Source of the DNA: JBAZHE01 sp041652555
GTDB lineage: Bacteria > Patescibacteriota > Patescibacteriia > Patescibacteriales > WJLG01
Assembly: GCA_041652555.1 (NCBI GenBank)
Contig: JBAZHE010000007.1
Location: 1 to 50,724 of the forward strand
Length of the DNA stretch: 50,724 nucleotides
Reading direction: 5' to 3'
Shown here: in pieces, positions 6,735-15,059 of the stretch
How positions within the stretch are numbered: the stretch's first letter is position 1
How the letters are laid out: every line of letters starts with the position of its first letter
The notes under the pieces: generated by a model
Seen by the model: the letters and a program-made list of their open reading frames with translations, nothing else
The model's database searches: none
What the model was told of the DNA's origin: nothing
Program-made: the position numbers and the translations under genes

Positions 6735-8408
6735 TTATAAACTACCTTCAGGAATTTTATTTAAATCATTATTGGTTATGCCCAGGCTGTGAAAGCGCAT
6801 AAGGCTATAGGCCGCCCCGCCGTCTTTCATGTAATATTTATAGCCGGTTTTCGGATCAACATACCAAGCTTCACCATGCGCTTGCACTTGCAATAAAATT
6901 TTTCCTTTCATTTTTTCAACCAGAGTCGGGTTATTATTTTTTTCGCCTTCCTGCGGTATTTTTGCCAAATCGATATCAGTTATTCCTAATCCAAAATTTC
7001 TCATCATTTGATAAGCGACAGCGCCGTCTTTCATATAATATCTTTTGCCATCTTTTGGGTTAACATACCAAGCCTCGCCGTGAGATTCTGTTTGTAATAA
7101 AATTTTACCTTTTAATTTGTTTATCAAACTAACATCAACGGAAGTGTTTGTTTGCACTAAACTTTTGTATTCCCAAATTTTATAGTTAGACACATTTCCC
7201 GATTCATCCATTAATCTAAATGTTAAATAAAAAATACCGTTTTCCAGATATCTTGGTCCAAGTAACATAAAATAATAATTACCGCCCTTCAATAAAGTAT
7301 TTTTAAAAAAATCATTGCCACCAAGCAAATTCCAATTTTCAGCACCATAATATTTGTCACTAAAAAATTGAAAGCCATTTTTTTCTTTTGACCATACGTC
7401 TTGAAACATCGCTATATCATTTATTATATCCGCGGAAAAAGTAATCTTTGCGTATAATGCTTTGACTGGGACTTCATTTGTTGAAGTAATTTTACGGCAC
7501 ACCTCGGGGGTTACTGTAGAATCTTCTCTCCCTAACAATGTTATTGGGGTTTGCCAGATTCCCATAACATCTTTTTCTGTAAACTTAGTACTGCAATCAT
7601 AAAAATCAATGTTTACGCCCGAGATGTCTGGCGGTGTTATGTCCTTTTGTAATTCAATTTTTGGTTGTTCTGCTATAATTGGTTTTTGTTTGATTATTTC
7701 TTGCTTATAGTCGTTACCAAAAAATCCTGAAAGCCATTTTTTTATACTATCCACTCCTAAAACATAACTGATGGAATTCAATGAGCCCGTAATAACCATT
7801 GAAGGAATTCCAACAAATGCACCTCCTTGATCGTAGGCCGATCCTCCGGAATTTCCATGTTCCAATAATGCGGTTGTTTTAACATAGTTTTGCGTGCCAT
7901 CGGACTGGCTGCCAAAACCGCTGAAATCTCCGGAAGTGTAGGTTATTGTCGACCCTCCAATGCCAGGATAGCCGATAACTTTAATTTTATCACCAAACTT
8001 CAAACTGCTCGAATTTGAATTCCAAATATTTACGTAAGGAAACGTTTTATTGTCTGTATTATCTAAATATAAAACTGCGGCATCCATGTCACTGGTCGTG
8101 GTAATGTATTTAACCTCGGCCAAATTAGGATTTTCCTTCGTTCCAAAATTTGGCTCTTCATTAATGGATTCTAAAAATCCGATAAAACAAATATTTTTAT
8201 AAGCACCTTCAACAACGTGGCGATTAGTTAAAATAATCCCTTTTGGATCAATAATTGTTCCGGAACCGCTAAACCAATTATCGTTCCCATCAGTACAAAC
8301 TATTTGTACTTCGGCATTAATTTGATTTTGGGTAATTGCATTTGAAAAACTTATTGGCAAGAAACCAAATACTAGCATGAAGATTAAAATTTTTTGTAGT
8401 TTTTTCAT
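6735..8408 (-). CDS. Secreted trypsin-like serine protease with two C-terminal W-Y-V-[ND]-P repeats
   Basis: 557 residues. A signal peptide (to about F-S-N-A, residue 24) leads into an S1C/trypsin-type domain with the full triad visible: His64 in T-N-R-H-V-V, Asp109 in S-D-M-D-A-A-V, and Ser187 in G-N-S-G-G-S. A middle region (about 255-440) has no family I recognise. Two tandem repeats at the C-terminus (about 448-500 and 504-555) carry G-K-I-L-L-Q, H-G-E-A-W-Y-V-[ND]-P and Y-Y-M-K-D-G, then L-G-I-T; these are the same type as in the chromosomal transpeptidase at 729-1889 and may anchor proteins at the cell surface. First gene of a three-gene operon. Confidence 0.85.
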   Translation of the reverse strand: MKKLQKILIFMLVFGFLPISFSNAITQNQINAEVQIVCTDGNDNWFSGSGTIIDPKGIILTNRHVVEGAYKNICFIGFLESINEEPNFGTKENPNLAEVKYITTTSDMDAAVLYLDNTDNKTFPYVNIWNSNSSSLKFGDKIKVIGYPGIGGSTITYTSGDFSGFGSQSDGTQNYVKTTALLEHGNSGGSAYDQGGAFVGIPSMVITGSLNSISYVLGVDSIKKWLSGFFGNDYKQEIIKQKPIIAEQPKIELQKDITPPDISGVNIDFYDCSTKFTEKDVMGIWQTPITLLGREDSTVTPEVCRKITSTNEVPVKALYAKITFSADIINDIAMFQDVWSKEKNGFQFFSDKYYGAENWNLLGGNDFFKNTLLKGGNYYFMLLGPRYLENGIFYLTFRLMDESGNVSNYKIWEYKSLVQTNTSVDVSLINKLKGKILLQTESHGEAWYVNPKDGKRYYMKDGAVAYQMMRNFGLGITDIDLAKIPQEGEKNNNPTLVEKMKGKILLQVQAHGEAWYVDPKTGYKYYMKDGGAAYSLMRFHSLGITNNDLNKIPEGSL

Positions 8409-8499
8409 ATACTTTAGTGTTATTTATATTTATAAATTGTTTCCAAAATATTTATACGCCCATTTCATTAGGTCGTTATTACGCGGATTTGAAACATCT

Positions 8500-8658
8500 T
8501 TATTTCCATGAAAAATTATTGCTTATTTGATAAATTACTCTCATAAAATAAACACATGACTTATATTTTTCCTTAAAATACCATTTTTGATTTCCCGTTT
8601 CGATAGCAACACATTCCCTGTTTTCGCTACCGTTAAGATTTTGTGTTTTTAAAGTCAT
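8500..8658 (-). CDS. Possible 52-residue hypothetical protein
   Basis: In the 303-base gap between 8408 and 8712 a complete frame runs from ATG 8658 to TAA 8500. The product starts M-T-L-K-T-Q-N-L-N-G and is rich in aromatic residues and Lys (K-W-Y-F-K-E-K-Y). There is no strong ribosome binding site and no family. The rest of the gap shows nothing else. Confidence 0.35.
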   Translation of the reverse strand: MTLKTQNLNGSENRECVAIETGNQKWYFKEKYKSCVYFMRVIYQISNNFSWK

Positions 8659-8711
8659 GTATTATTTTTTTGAATTCCTCATTATTGAGCATTATAAGCG
8701 GAGAAAGCTCT

Positions 8712-9845
8712 TTATTCAATTATTTTATTTTTTGCATTAAGTTCAAAATATTCACACTTAGATGGTTGTAGTGAATAAGGCGGTAAAAATCTTGATTTTA
8801 TGTCATTAACAAAAGTATTTTCATTAAATGGGTATACGGCAAAAATAGGATACTTATAGTCATTTTCTTTAACGACCTCATTGTTCAAGTCATTAATAAT
8901 CATTATTTGTTTATCAATATCAGTATCTACTAAATATTCAATTTTTAAACCCTTGTTATCTCCAGAAACAGTGAATAAATTGAATATTTTATAAATTTTA
9001 GTAAACAAAAATGATTTGCCATCAATCGCTCTTTTATAGTTTACGTCAATTTTAATAAAAAAATCTGAACTACTTGCATATTGTAATGCTTTATTTAAAT
9101 TTTTGTAATCAATTGAAAATTTTTTTTCATCAAGAGATTCAAAACTATATAATTTATTTTCAAGAATGCTATATGTCTGCCAATGTTCATCGACTTTATA
9201 ACTTGGATTGTTTGTATAATTTACATATGCAAAAGGACAAAAAACAGGATGTTTTGATTTTTGGTCAATATGCATTTCAAGAACAATCATTTTAATATCC
9301 AAATCCTTGACTTCTCCTAAGAAATTATTTTTTAAAATAAAATTTGCCTTCGAGTCTGATATTTGGTAATGGCCTGGTTCTTTTATCTTGTCTTTTTCCA
9401 GCCCATTGTCGATGGCCGTTATAGAAAGTTCGGGTATCGCACTGAGTTCAAGTGATTGTTGTGTTTTATTTAATGAAACTATAGCGACCCATAAGGCTAA
9501 AATATTTAAAAAAACTGCTACGAGAGCTATATATATTGAAAGATTGGCCTTGTTTATCGCAACCATGCTTGTCTGACTAGCATTTTCCAATTGCTCAAAT
9601 TCAAGTAGTTTAAATCTACCTTCTGTTGAAATAGTAAACATGGTTTCTTCTCCACGATCAGTCTTTTGATTTTTATCTAAATTTTGAAGTAGCGTTTTAT
9701 CATGAATAAGCTTTCCAAAAAACAGCTGTTTCTCATTTTGATTGAAATTTAAGTCTTTAGATAATTTAGTACAAATAAACTCACTTTTCTCATGAGCGTA
9801 TTTAAGTACTTCGATGTGAATATTTTTTCTAATTTTCTCTGACAT
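8712..9845 (-). CDS. Membrane protein with N-terminal winged-helix-like region, function unknown
   Basis: 377 residues. The first ~80 residues (I-E-V-L-K-Y-A-H-E-K-S-E-F ... L-S-K-D-L-N-F ... F-T-I-S-T-E-G-R-F-K-L-L-E) look like a winged helix-turn-helix with a wing strand ending the fold. One membrane helix lies at about 100-125 (I-Y-I-A-L-V-A-V-F-L-N-I-L-A-L-W-V-A-I). A beta-rich ~240-residue domain follows. One-pass DNA-binding sensors have this shape, but no family can be named. It lies alone between the protease operon and the Excalibur module. Confidence 0.6.
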   Translation of the reverse strand: MSEKIRKNIHIEVLKYAHEKSEFICTKLSKDLNFNQNEKQLFFGKLIHDKTLLQNLDKNQKTDRGEETMFTISTEGRFKLLEFEQLENASQTSMVAINKANLSIYIALVAVFLNILALWVAIVSLNKTQQSLELSAIPELSITAIDNGLEKDKIKEPGHYQISDSKANFILKNNFLGEVKDLDIKMIVLEMHIDQKSKHPVFCPFAYVNYTNNPSYKVDEHWQTYSILENKLYSFESLDEKKFSIDYKNLNKALQYASSSDFFIKIDVNYKRAIDGKSFLFTKIYKIFNLFTVSGDNKGLKIEYLVDTDIDKQIMIINDLNNEVVKENDYKYPIFAVYPFNENTFVNDIKSRFLPPYSLQPSKCEYFELNAKNKIIE

Positions 9846-10033
9846 TTAATTTTATAAAATCGTTTTCGTAGCGATAGTGGAGAAAACACCATTCCCCCTC
9901 ATTAATAAATAAAAAACAAAATTAAATTCTTTTTAAGAGTTGCCCCGCCTTTTGTAGGACAAAAGACATATATTTCAGCTAACAAATTATATGCGAAGTA
10001 AAATTACATTTTTCATTTAAATTGTATCTAATT

Positions 10034-10293
10034 TTAACTAAAATTACAACTCTCACAGGCCAAACCGTCAAAATCTCTGTCTAGTCGGTAAATATTTTTG
10101 CCGACTTTTTTTTACAGCATCCATAAACATCCCGCGCCTCGCGACGTGTTTTAAAATCAGCGCAATTATACCGATCATACGAACAAAAACAATCAATTTT
10201 TTCTTTAACTTTTGCAATTGGCTTTTTTTGCATTTCATTAGCGCATCCGGTCAAACAAAAAAGCAAGGTAAACGCTATAAGCAACTTTGGCAT
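10034..10293 (-). pseudogene. Excalibur-domain lipoprotein, frameshifted (E1 copy)
   Basis: Starts at ATG 10293 with the lipoprotein signal M-P-K-L-L-I-A-F-T-L-L-F-C-L-T-G-C. The Excalibur part follows (C-x-C-S-Y-x-x-Y-x-C-A-D-F-K-T-R-R-E-A), but the run of A encoding C-C-K-K-K ends in a stop at 10081. Removing one A restores C-C-K-K-V-G-K-N-I-Y and the calcium-loop-like end L-D-R-D-F-D-G-L-A-C-E, stopping at 10034. The E2 copy (23348-23620) is intact in this place. Could be a real slippage mutation or a homopolymer sequencing error. Confidence 0.75.
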
Positions 10294-10479
10294 AGTAATA
10301 GCGTTGGTTGGCCTCTGTTTGCGTTTTGAGCGCAAAAAAGGTCCCCCAACGTTGCTTACAGCGCCCTTTCGAGCGCAGGCCTAAACAGCAAAAAAGCAGG
10401 TCAGGAGACCGTTATTACTGTTTAGGACTTTAAACCATACCTTGCGGATAGCCCGCAAGGGTTAGGTTTCGTATATTGT
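10294..10479 (-). ncRNA. Structured leader RNA of the Excalibur lipoprotein (copy 1)
   Basis: About 186 nt between a conserved promoter and the ATG. On the minus strand it forms: hairpin 1 CTTGCGG/CCGCAAG closed outside by AAACC/GGTTT; hairpin 2 CCTAAACAG/CTGTTTAGG with an inner GGTC/GACC; hairpin 3 GCGC-TCGAAAG-GGCGC; then the motif GGGGGACCTTTTTTGCGC. The same order occurs at 23621 and 43856 with compensatory changes. Unknown class: a riboswitch-like leader or an element-borne small RNA. Confidence 0.6.
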
Positions 10480-10485
10480 AATTAA

Positions 10486-10514
10486 ATCTTATCGCGAAAA
10501 AATAAAAAAATCAA
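10486..10514 (-). promoter_or_regulatory. Conserved promoter of the structured leader RNA (copy 1)
   Basis: Minus strand: TTGATT (10514-10509), a 17-base spacer, TAAGAT (10491-10486). Identical boxes and spacing occur at 23835-23807 and 44079-44051. Confidence 0.65.
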
Positions 10515-10521
10515 CAGTTAT

Positions 10522-11625
10522 CTCCCGCACTCGGCCACCCCGGATTACCAGGGCGCCCTCGCTGGCGGCAGTAGCGTCGCGATGAACGGGAAAGAACACA
10601 ATATCCGGAACGCAACCTCATTCGTCCTTTCCGCTAGTCGCTCCAAGGCCGAACGAGATTGCTGTGAATTCTAAAAACAAAGTTCTTGCCCTTAAAATTA
10701 AAAATAAGGAGTGAGCGCCCGGTAATAACAAAAAATTTTCAATCACTCGGAGAATACCGAGACATTAAAAATTTTTTGTTATTACTGGGCACTCCAAATT
10801 TTAAAAGAAAAAAAGGAAGTCGTTCCGCTCCGTGAATTTATTTTTTTATGACCAGCACCAAATAAATTTAAAGGTTGTGCCCGTCATAAAAAAATAAATT
10901 CACTCCGCTACACTCCAATAAAAATTAAAAGAAAATAGGTGTGCCGACAGAGACCTCGCCAAACTCCCGAGAACGCCCAGTCGGCACGAGCCAACGTTCG
11001 CCTAGTTTATCGGCCTCCTTTTTTGCGGATTACCGCAAAACCGGCCGATAAACGCAAACTTCAAATTAAGGAAAGCTTGGTTGCTCCGCGCAATCTGTCA
11101 AGCTGTCGCATAACGAATATTTCGCGAAGTAGACGCGTTTAAACCTCTGCTATCCAGGAAAGGGGAGAGCGCGCGGAGCCTATAAAGAAAAAGAACAAAC
11201 AACGTCATTAACTTACTTCGCGAGAATATGCGTTATGCAAAGTTTGGCTTGCACAAAACAAAATAAATTCTACGCAAAAGTTTTCTATCAGTCTCGACAG
11301 CCGAAGCGGGGATAAGCCTCGGCAGCCGAAGTCCAAAAGCAAAGTAGTCGGAAATTGCGCCGGTACTTACTTCAAATCTCAGCCAAGCCAGTGCTCCGGC
11401 GCCTCACTCTAAAAAAGGTTTGCGAAATTACGGCCGGAAAAAACTTTCATCTTTTTTACCAAGTTTTCCCCTCCGGCCGTTGCCTTTACAAAAGTGCGTC
11501 GTGAAAAAAAGGCTAATTTTTTTCGGGCAGAAATTCCATAAGCTATCTTCAAATAAAAAATCATTTAAAAGGGGAAGTCTCTTTTGAAATTTTATAAAGA
11601 AAAAGAGGGGTTTCTTCGTTTCCGC
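10522..11625. repeat. GC-rich hairpin region, copy a (possible origin or large ornate RNA)
   Basis: About 1.1 kb without a credible gene, much richer in G+C than its surroundings. It holds a series of inverted repeats: a ~28-bp stem around 10711-10796 with inner ACTCGG/CCGAG; a perfect 21-bp stem 10832-10852 / 10883-10903; GTGCCGAC/GTCGGCAC (10940-10990); GTTTATCGGCC/GGCCGATAAAC enclosing TTTTGCGG/CCGCAAAA (about 11005-11055); a 24-base near-perfect inverted repeat 11108-11131 / 11214-11238; and ACGGCCGGA/TCCGGCCGT (11432-11483). Copies b and c keep these stems while the bases change. It precedes the initiator-like genes. Confidence 0.7.
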
Positions 11626-11677
11626 AATTTTCTGATTTTTTAGTCGTTTTTTTATTTCCGGTAGTTAGATTATTTTT

Positions 11678-12142
11678 TTAGTCATTCTTTAAGTTAAAAG
11701 TCATGTTATCCACAAGTTGATTCCTTCTTTCTTTTAAATTTTTCTTTTTATATTTAATCGGTGTATCCAGAGCACCAGTTTTTGGTGTATTGGATAAACC
11801 AGCCCTGGTGTGCCAGCGATGGAAGCTTTCCGCGTTAATTGCGTACTTATGCACAGCGTTGTTTTTATTTATTTTGACGCCATCAATTCGAATAACTATT
11901 TCATTGTCTATCAGACGATCTAATACCTTAGATATGTTCCAATGGTTAGTTTTTATTTTTATTTCAAATAGCCGCAAGCTTATCTCTGCGTATTCTTTGT
12001 TGTAGCCAATTGTCCGGCGTATAATTAAAAGAATGACTTTAATTTCAAGCGCACCGAACTTAGATGAAATCAGATTATCTGTAACATCGTGATAAAATCT
12101 AGTATACTTATTTTTTTGGTCAGTTCTTAATGGCGTTAACAT
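11678..12142 (-). CDS. Phage replication protein O-like initiator (E1)
   Basis: 154 residues. The segment L-E-I-K-V-I-L-L-I-I-R-R-T-I-G-Y-N-K and the following I-S-L-R-L-F ... W-N-I-S-K-V-L-D-R-L-I-D-N-E-I-V-I-R match the winged-helix N-terminal domain of phage replication protein O, which binds origin repeats. The C-terminal third is short and basic. A paralogue with the same layout is at 27012-27509. It lies 4 bases after a 51-residue gene and next to the GC-rich hairpin region, which would be its natural target. Inferred: replication initiator of the excised element. Confidence 0.65.
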   Translation of the reverse strand: MLTPLRTDQKNKYTRFYHDVTDNLISSKFGALEIKVILLIIRRTIGYNKEYAEISLRLFEIKIKTNHWNISKVLDRLIDNEIVIRIDGVKINKNNAVHKYAINAESFHRWHTRAGLSNTPKTGALDTPIKYKKKNLKERRNQLVDNMTFNLKND

Positions 12143-12146
12143 TTGA

Positions 12147-12302
12147 TTATTGTTGAATTTGTTTTTCTTCTCTTAATCGTTTATCAATTCCATAGAGGAC
12201 TTCAAAAAATCCGATCAAGTTATATTTTGCCTCGGCCAAATCCTCCTCTTTTATGTTGAGGTCTGCCATAAACTTTTTATCTATGTCGGAAATTTGAGGC
12301 AT
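12147..12302 (-). CDS. Conserved 51-residue protein upstream of the initiator (E1)
   Basis: ATG 12302 to TAA 12147. Product: M-P-Q-I-S-D-I-D-K-K-F-M-A-D-L-N-I-K ... E-A-K-Y-N-L-I-G-F-F-E-V-L-Y-G-I-D. The E2 copy (27511-27663) keeps about 40 of 50 residues, so the frame is under selection. Short, acidic and helical; always just upstream of the O-like gene (4 and 1 bases). Likely an accessory or control protein of replication; no family recognised. Confidence 0.75.
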   Translation of the reverse strand: MPQISDIDKKFMADLNIKEEDLAEAKYNLIGFFEVLYGIDKRLREEKQIQQ

Positions 12303-12353
12303 AAAAATTTAAGCTCTGTAATTTTAGTATGGCATATGTTTTGGCTAATATCA

Positions 12354-12393
12354 AACAAAAAAAGGGGTTTTAAAGTTGAAATTTAAATCCCCT
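12354..12393 (-). terminator. Terminator downstream of the 285-residue gene
   Basis: Minus strand: AGGGG-ATTTAAAT ... TTTAAAACCCCT followed by seven T. It separates the gene at 12474-13331 from the 51-residue/initiator pair. Confidence 0.5.
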
Positions 12394-12473
12394 GTGAAGT
12401 TATTTTATTTTAGCCTTTAATTAGAAAAAATCAGTTTGATGTTTTTCTGGCCATTTTTTCTTATGCACAAGCT

Positions 12474-13331
12474 TTATTTTCTCCATTTTGGCTGTCTTAT
12501 CTTTTTGTTGTATACTTTCCGTCTTTCGTTCATGTCTCTTGCCGAGTATTTTTTGGTTATGCCGATCTTTTTAAGCTCAGTATGAATTTGCTCACTGTTC
12601 AGTCCGTTATTAAACCCTTCGGTTATTATTTTGTCCGCCGGCCGGCTTGAATATTCTTTTTCGCTGTTAATGTATCCGTGCTTTGCCTTGTATTCCTTTT
12701 GTTTTATTTTTACCGAACTCCACATTAAAATCAGATCACTTAATTCCGTCAGTTCGTTAAAGCGAAATATTAAATCATCGTTGCTTATCTTCGGCAAGTA
12801 ATATTTGTATAAAATAGATTCGGCGCATTCTAAAATTTTGCTTTCTGGCACGTGAAATAATTTAGCGGCAATAACACTGCTCCAAAGGTGCGGATTAACT
12901 TTGATTCGCTGAAAAAGCATTAAAGAGCCTTTTAAGAGATTGTCAATCGCCTCGCTTAAAAATTTATCCGTAGAGATATTAAAATTATCGTCTATTGATT
13001 TTAAAATGCCGTTTCGTTCGTCCGTTTCCTTAGCGTAGTTTTCGATTATGATATTCCATTTGGCAACCTCCTTGCTGGTTTTTTCAATTTCAATCTTTCG
13101 CCGTATTTCATCCAGCCATTTTTTCTTTAAATTAGAAATAAGCTCGTTTATGTCTTTGATCGGCTTAACTTCTTCCTCGTTGTATAATTCTTTATTAATG
13201 TCATGGCACTTGCTTGCCGCGTATAATTTTTCAGCCACGATAAAATCGCCACAAATTGTGGCTATATTATTCCGAACCGTTTTTAAAGCTCTCTTTTTAG
13301 CTTCTTTTTTTGTTTTCTTTGGTGTTGTCAT
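12474..13331 (-). CDS. Element-backbone protein of unknown family (E1, 285 aa)
   Basis: Lys-rich N-terminus (T-P-K-K-T-K-K-E-A-K-K-R), then a mostly helical protein. It aligns with the protein at 27824-28570 over the core (K-V-N-P-H-L-W-S-S-V-I-A-A-K-L-F-H-V-P versus K-I-N-S-K-I-W-K-S-V-I-S-A-M-L-F-N-I-P; then E-S-I-L-Y-K-Y-Y-L-P-K and F-N-E-L-T). The C-terminal ~70 residues, including an HTH-like S-E-Q-I-H-T-E-L-K-K-I-G-I, are missing in the E2 copy. Its constant place beside the initiator suggests replication or maintenance, but no motif proves this. Confidence 0.6.
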   Translation of the reverse strand: MTTPKKTKKEAKKRALKTVRNNIATICGDFIVAEKLYAASKCHDINKELYNEEEVKPIKDINELISNLKKKWLDEIRRKIEIEKTSKEVAKWNIIIENYAKETDERNGILKSIDDNFNISTDKFLSEAIDNLLKGSLMLFQRIKVNPHLWSSVIAAKLFHVPESKILECAESILYKYYLPKISNDDLIFRFNELTELSDLILMWSSVKIKQKEYKAKHGYINSEKEYSSRPADKIITEGFNNGLNSEQIHTELKKIGITKKYSARDMNERRKVYNKKIRQPKWRK

Positions 13332-13790
13332 ATGGATTGAAATTTAGTAAATTGTATATAATTATTTTATCTTAAAGAAAAATATGTTTCAATAAAAATA
13401 ATACAAAATTATGTTTGATAATGATAATTGGTTGCATTCTCACAAGACTGCTATTTGCGTATAGCCAGATTAAGCTGTATGATAGAGTAAATAAACATTG
13501 TTCTGTATCTGACCCTGAAATCAGGAATTTGTTCGCGGATGCTAAATACACCCCCCTCCGATTTATTCATCTCTATACTTTATAACGTTAAGCATAGAAT
13601 ATAGATGTTCATAAAGACTTTAATGATAGTTCTTTCTGATAAATTTGAGGGGCACTATAATATTGAAAGATATCGATAGTCTCATAAATAATTTTAGCAA
13701 TTTAAGGTTTGTTATTGATATTTACAGAGAGTATGTTAAAAATAAGAGAAATTAATTTTATTATATATTTAATATTATTTAAGTAACTTT
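13332..13790. other. 459-base gap, no gene recognised
   Basis: AT-rich. It holds only short open stretches: about 13662-13755 could encode ~30 residues ending K-N-K-R-N, with no start signal. Probably the upstream region of the membrane-protein gene at 13791 plus decayed sequence. Confidence 0.4.
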
Positions 13791-14357
13791 ATGAAGGATT
13801 TTAAAAAAAACAATTTTATTACTATTTCTTGTGGTTTAATAGGCATTATTATCTTTACTGTATCTTTTTTTCTTATTGGCACAGACGTTGTATTAACAGG
13901 GGGGTCAATTTTTAGTTCTCTAGTTTCAAATTCTTTCTTTTTAAGTCTCTCAGTGATATTGCTTGCCTATTCTATTTTTACCTTAAGAAAAAACACTCCC
14001 CAAACTAAAAATATTGTATATTCTTTTGTTGTTAGCTATATAGTTTTGATAATTGCTTTTATTGCATTAATTTTTATCGCATCATTTATAAAAGATGCAA
14101 ATTTAAGTGAGGCACCATTATTTGCTGTATTATTTTTGCCAGCCGTTTTTTTATATTGTCTTGTATATTCATTATTAGGGTTAATTTATAATCATAATAT
14201 TTTGTATACATTGTTTTTTAATTTTATTTTGTCTTTGTTTTTATTGATTTCAGTGTATTTGCGATGGTGGATATTTCCTTGGTTTTTAATATTTTTAGTA
14301 TTTCATTTTTTTGTTTCAATGTTAAAGATGAAAAAGCGCACCCACGGTTCCGCATGA
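13791..14357 (+). CDS. Polytopic membrane protein next to the secreted pair (E1)
   Basis: 188 residues with about five hydrophobic segments and a basic C-terminal tail (K-M-K-K-R-T). No family recognised. It faces the secreted pair 14455-15500 and shares its terminator. E2 (24104-24505) and E3 (28911-29510) also have a membrane protein beside this pair, with different sequences. A membrane protein beside exported proteins could be an immunity or docking partner; that is inference from position only. Confidence 0.6.
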   Translation: MKDFKKNNFITISCGLIGIIIFTVSFFLIGTDVVLTGGSIFSSLVSNSFFLSLSVILLAYSIFTLRKNTPQTKNIVYSFVVSYIVLIIAFIALIFIASFIKDANLSEAPLFAVLFLPAVFLYCLVYSLLGLIYNHNILYTLFFNFILSLFLLISVYLRWWIFPWFLIFLVFHFFVSMLKMKKRTHGSA

Positions 14358-14396
14358 TTCTAATTTTGTATAAATTATTGTTGAATATATATAAAA

Positions 14397-14430
14397 CCAC
14401 CGAACATTAATGTTCGGTGGTAATTTTTTT
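14397..14430. terminator. Bidirectional terminator between convergent genes
   Basis: CCACCGAACAT/ATGTTCGGTGG with a two-base loop, flanked by AAAA on the left and seven T on the right. It serves the genes ending at 14357 (+) and 14455 (-). Confidence 0.8.
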
Positions 14431-14454
14431 GCCTATTTTGGGCTCACGGAGATT

Positions 14455-15021
14455 TTATTGGTCTTCGCTGCTTTGGATAAGCATTTTGTAAGCGTTTCCT
14501 ATTTCGCTTTTGGAAATTTTGAATAATGCTTTAAATTCTTCTTCGGTTAAAATTAAAGAAACATCTCCGAGGAATTTTTCAAAATGAAAACTTAAACTGT
14601 TGGCATACCCATTTTTGTCATCTTCGGGTATTGTGCGGTCTAAAATGCTTTTTTCTGCAAGCATTTTTCTCTGAGCATCGGCTATGGATTTTCTCTTGTC
14701 TTTTGAAAAATCAATACCAAGGGAGTGATCAATTGAAACCTCACACTGTTCAATCGTGTTGTTAATTTCGTCGCGGGGCCTTTCTTTTAGTTGTTTCTTT
14801 CCGGATTCAAATTCTATCCTGGAATAGAATGAATCTCTGAAATTTTTGTTATCATTATTTATTGGGCCGCTAAGCTTTTCCAGATTAAAATCTGGTTCGT
14901 TTTGATATTTGTTGGCAATTCCGGCTTTTGCTTCTTTTGCCTCTGTTACCAATGTTGTTGCAAAAAGGCATAGAGAAGTTGTTAAAACAGCGAAACAAAT
15001 CGTTAATTTCTTGTATATCAT
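14455..15021 (-). CDS. Secreted helical partner protein (E1 copy)
   Basis: 188 residues with an N-terminal signal peptide (to about V-T-E-A). Shared signatures with the copies at 25174-25716 and 29533-30078: P-x-F-[DN]-x-x-x-L-x-G-x-[IV], then F-R-[DN]-x-F-Y-S, then I-D-[HFY]-[SA]-L-G-I-D-F, and near the end L-[TN]-[DE]-[EQ]-E-F-[EK]-[AD]-L-F-x-[IF]-K-x-x. No cysteines conserved; mostly helical. It follows the DHxYxC protein gene by 38 bases with a good ribosome binding site (GGATGC region), so the pair is an operon. Function unknown. Confidence 0.7.
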   Translation of the reverse strand: MIYKKLTICFAVLTTSLCLFATTLVTEAKEAKAGIANKYQNEPDFNLEKLSGPINNDNKNFRDSFYSRIEFESGKKQLKERPRDEINNTIEQCEVSIDHSLGIDFSKDKRKSIADAQRKMLAEKSILDRTIPEDDKNGYANSLSFHFEKFLGDVSLILTEEEFKALFKISKSEIGNAYKMLIQSSEDQ

Positions 15022-15059
15022 TTTAAAGCATCCTTTGGATTAGGAGATGAATAATTTCG

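Noticed and set aside
10939..11142. Short plus-strand frames in the GC-rich regions (also at 26156, 26570 and 46067)
   Set aside because: Arg/Pro-rich translations of inverted repeats; not conserved in reading between copies.
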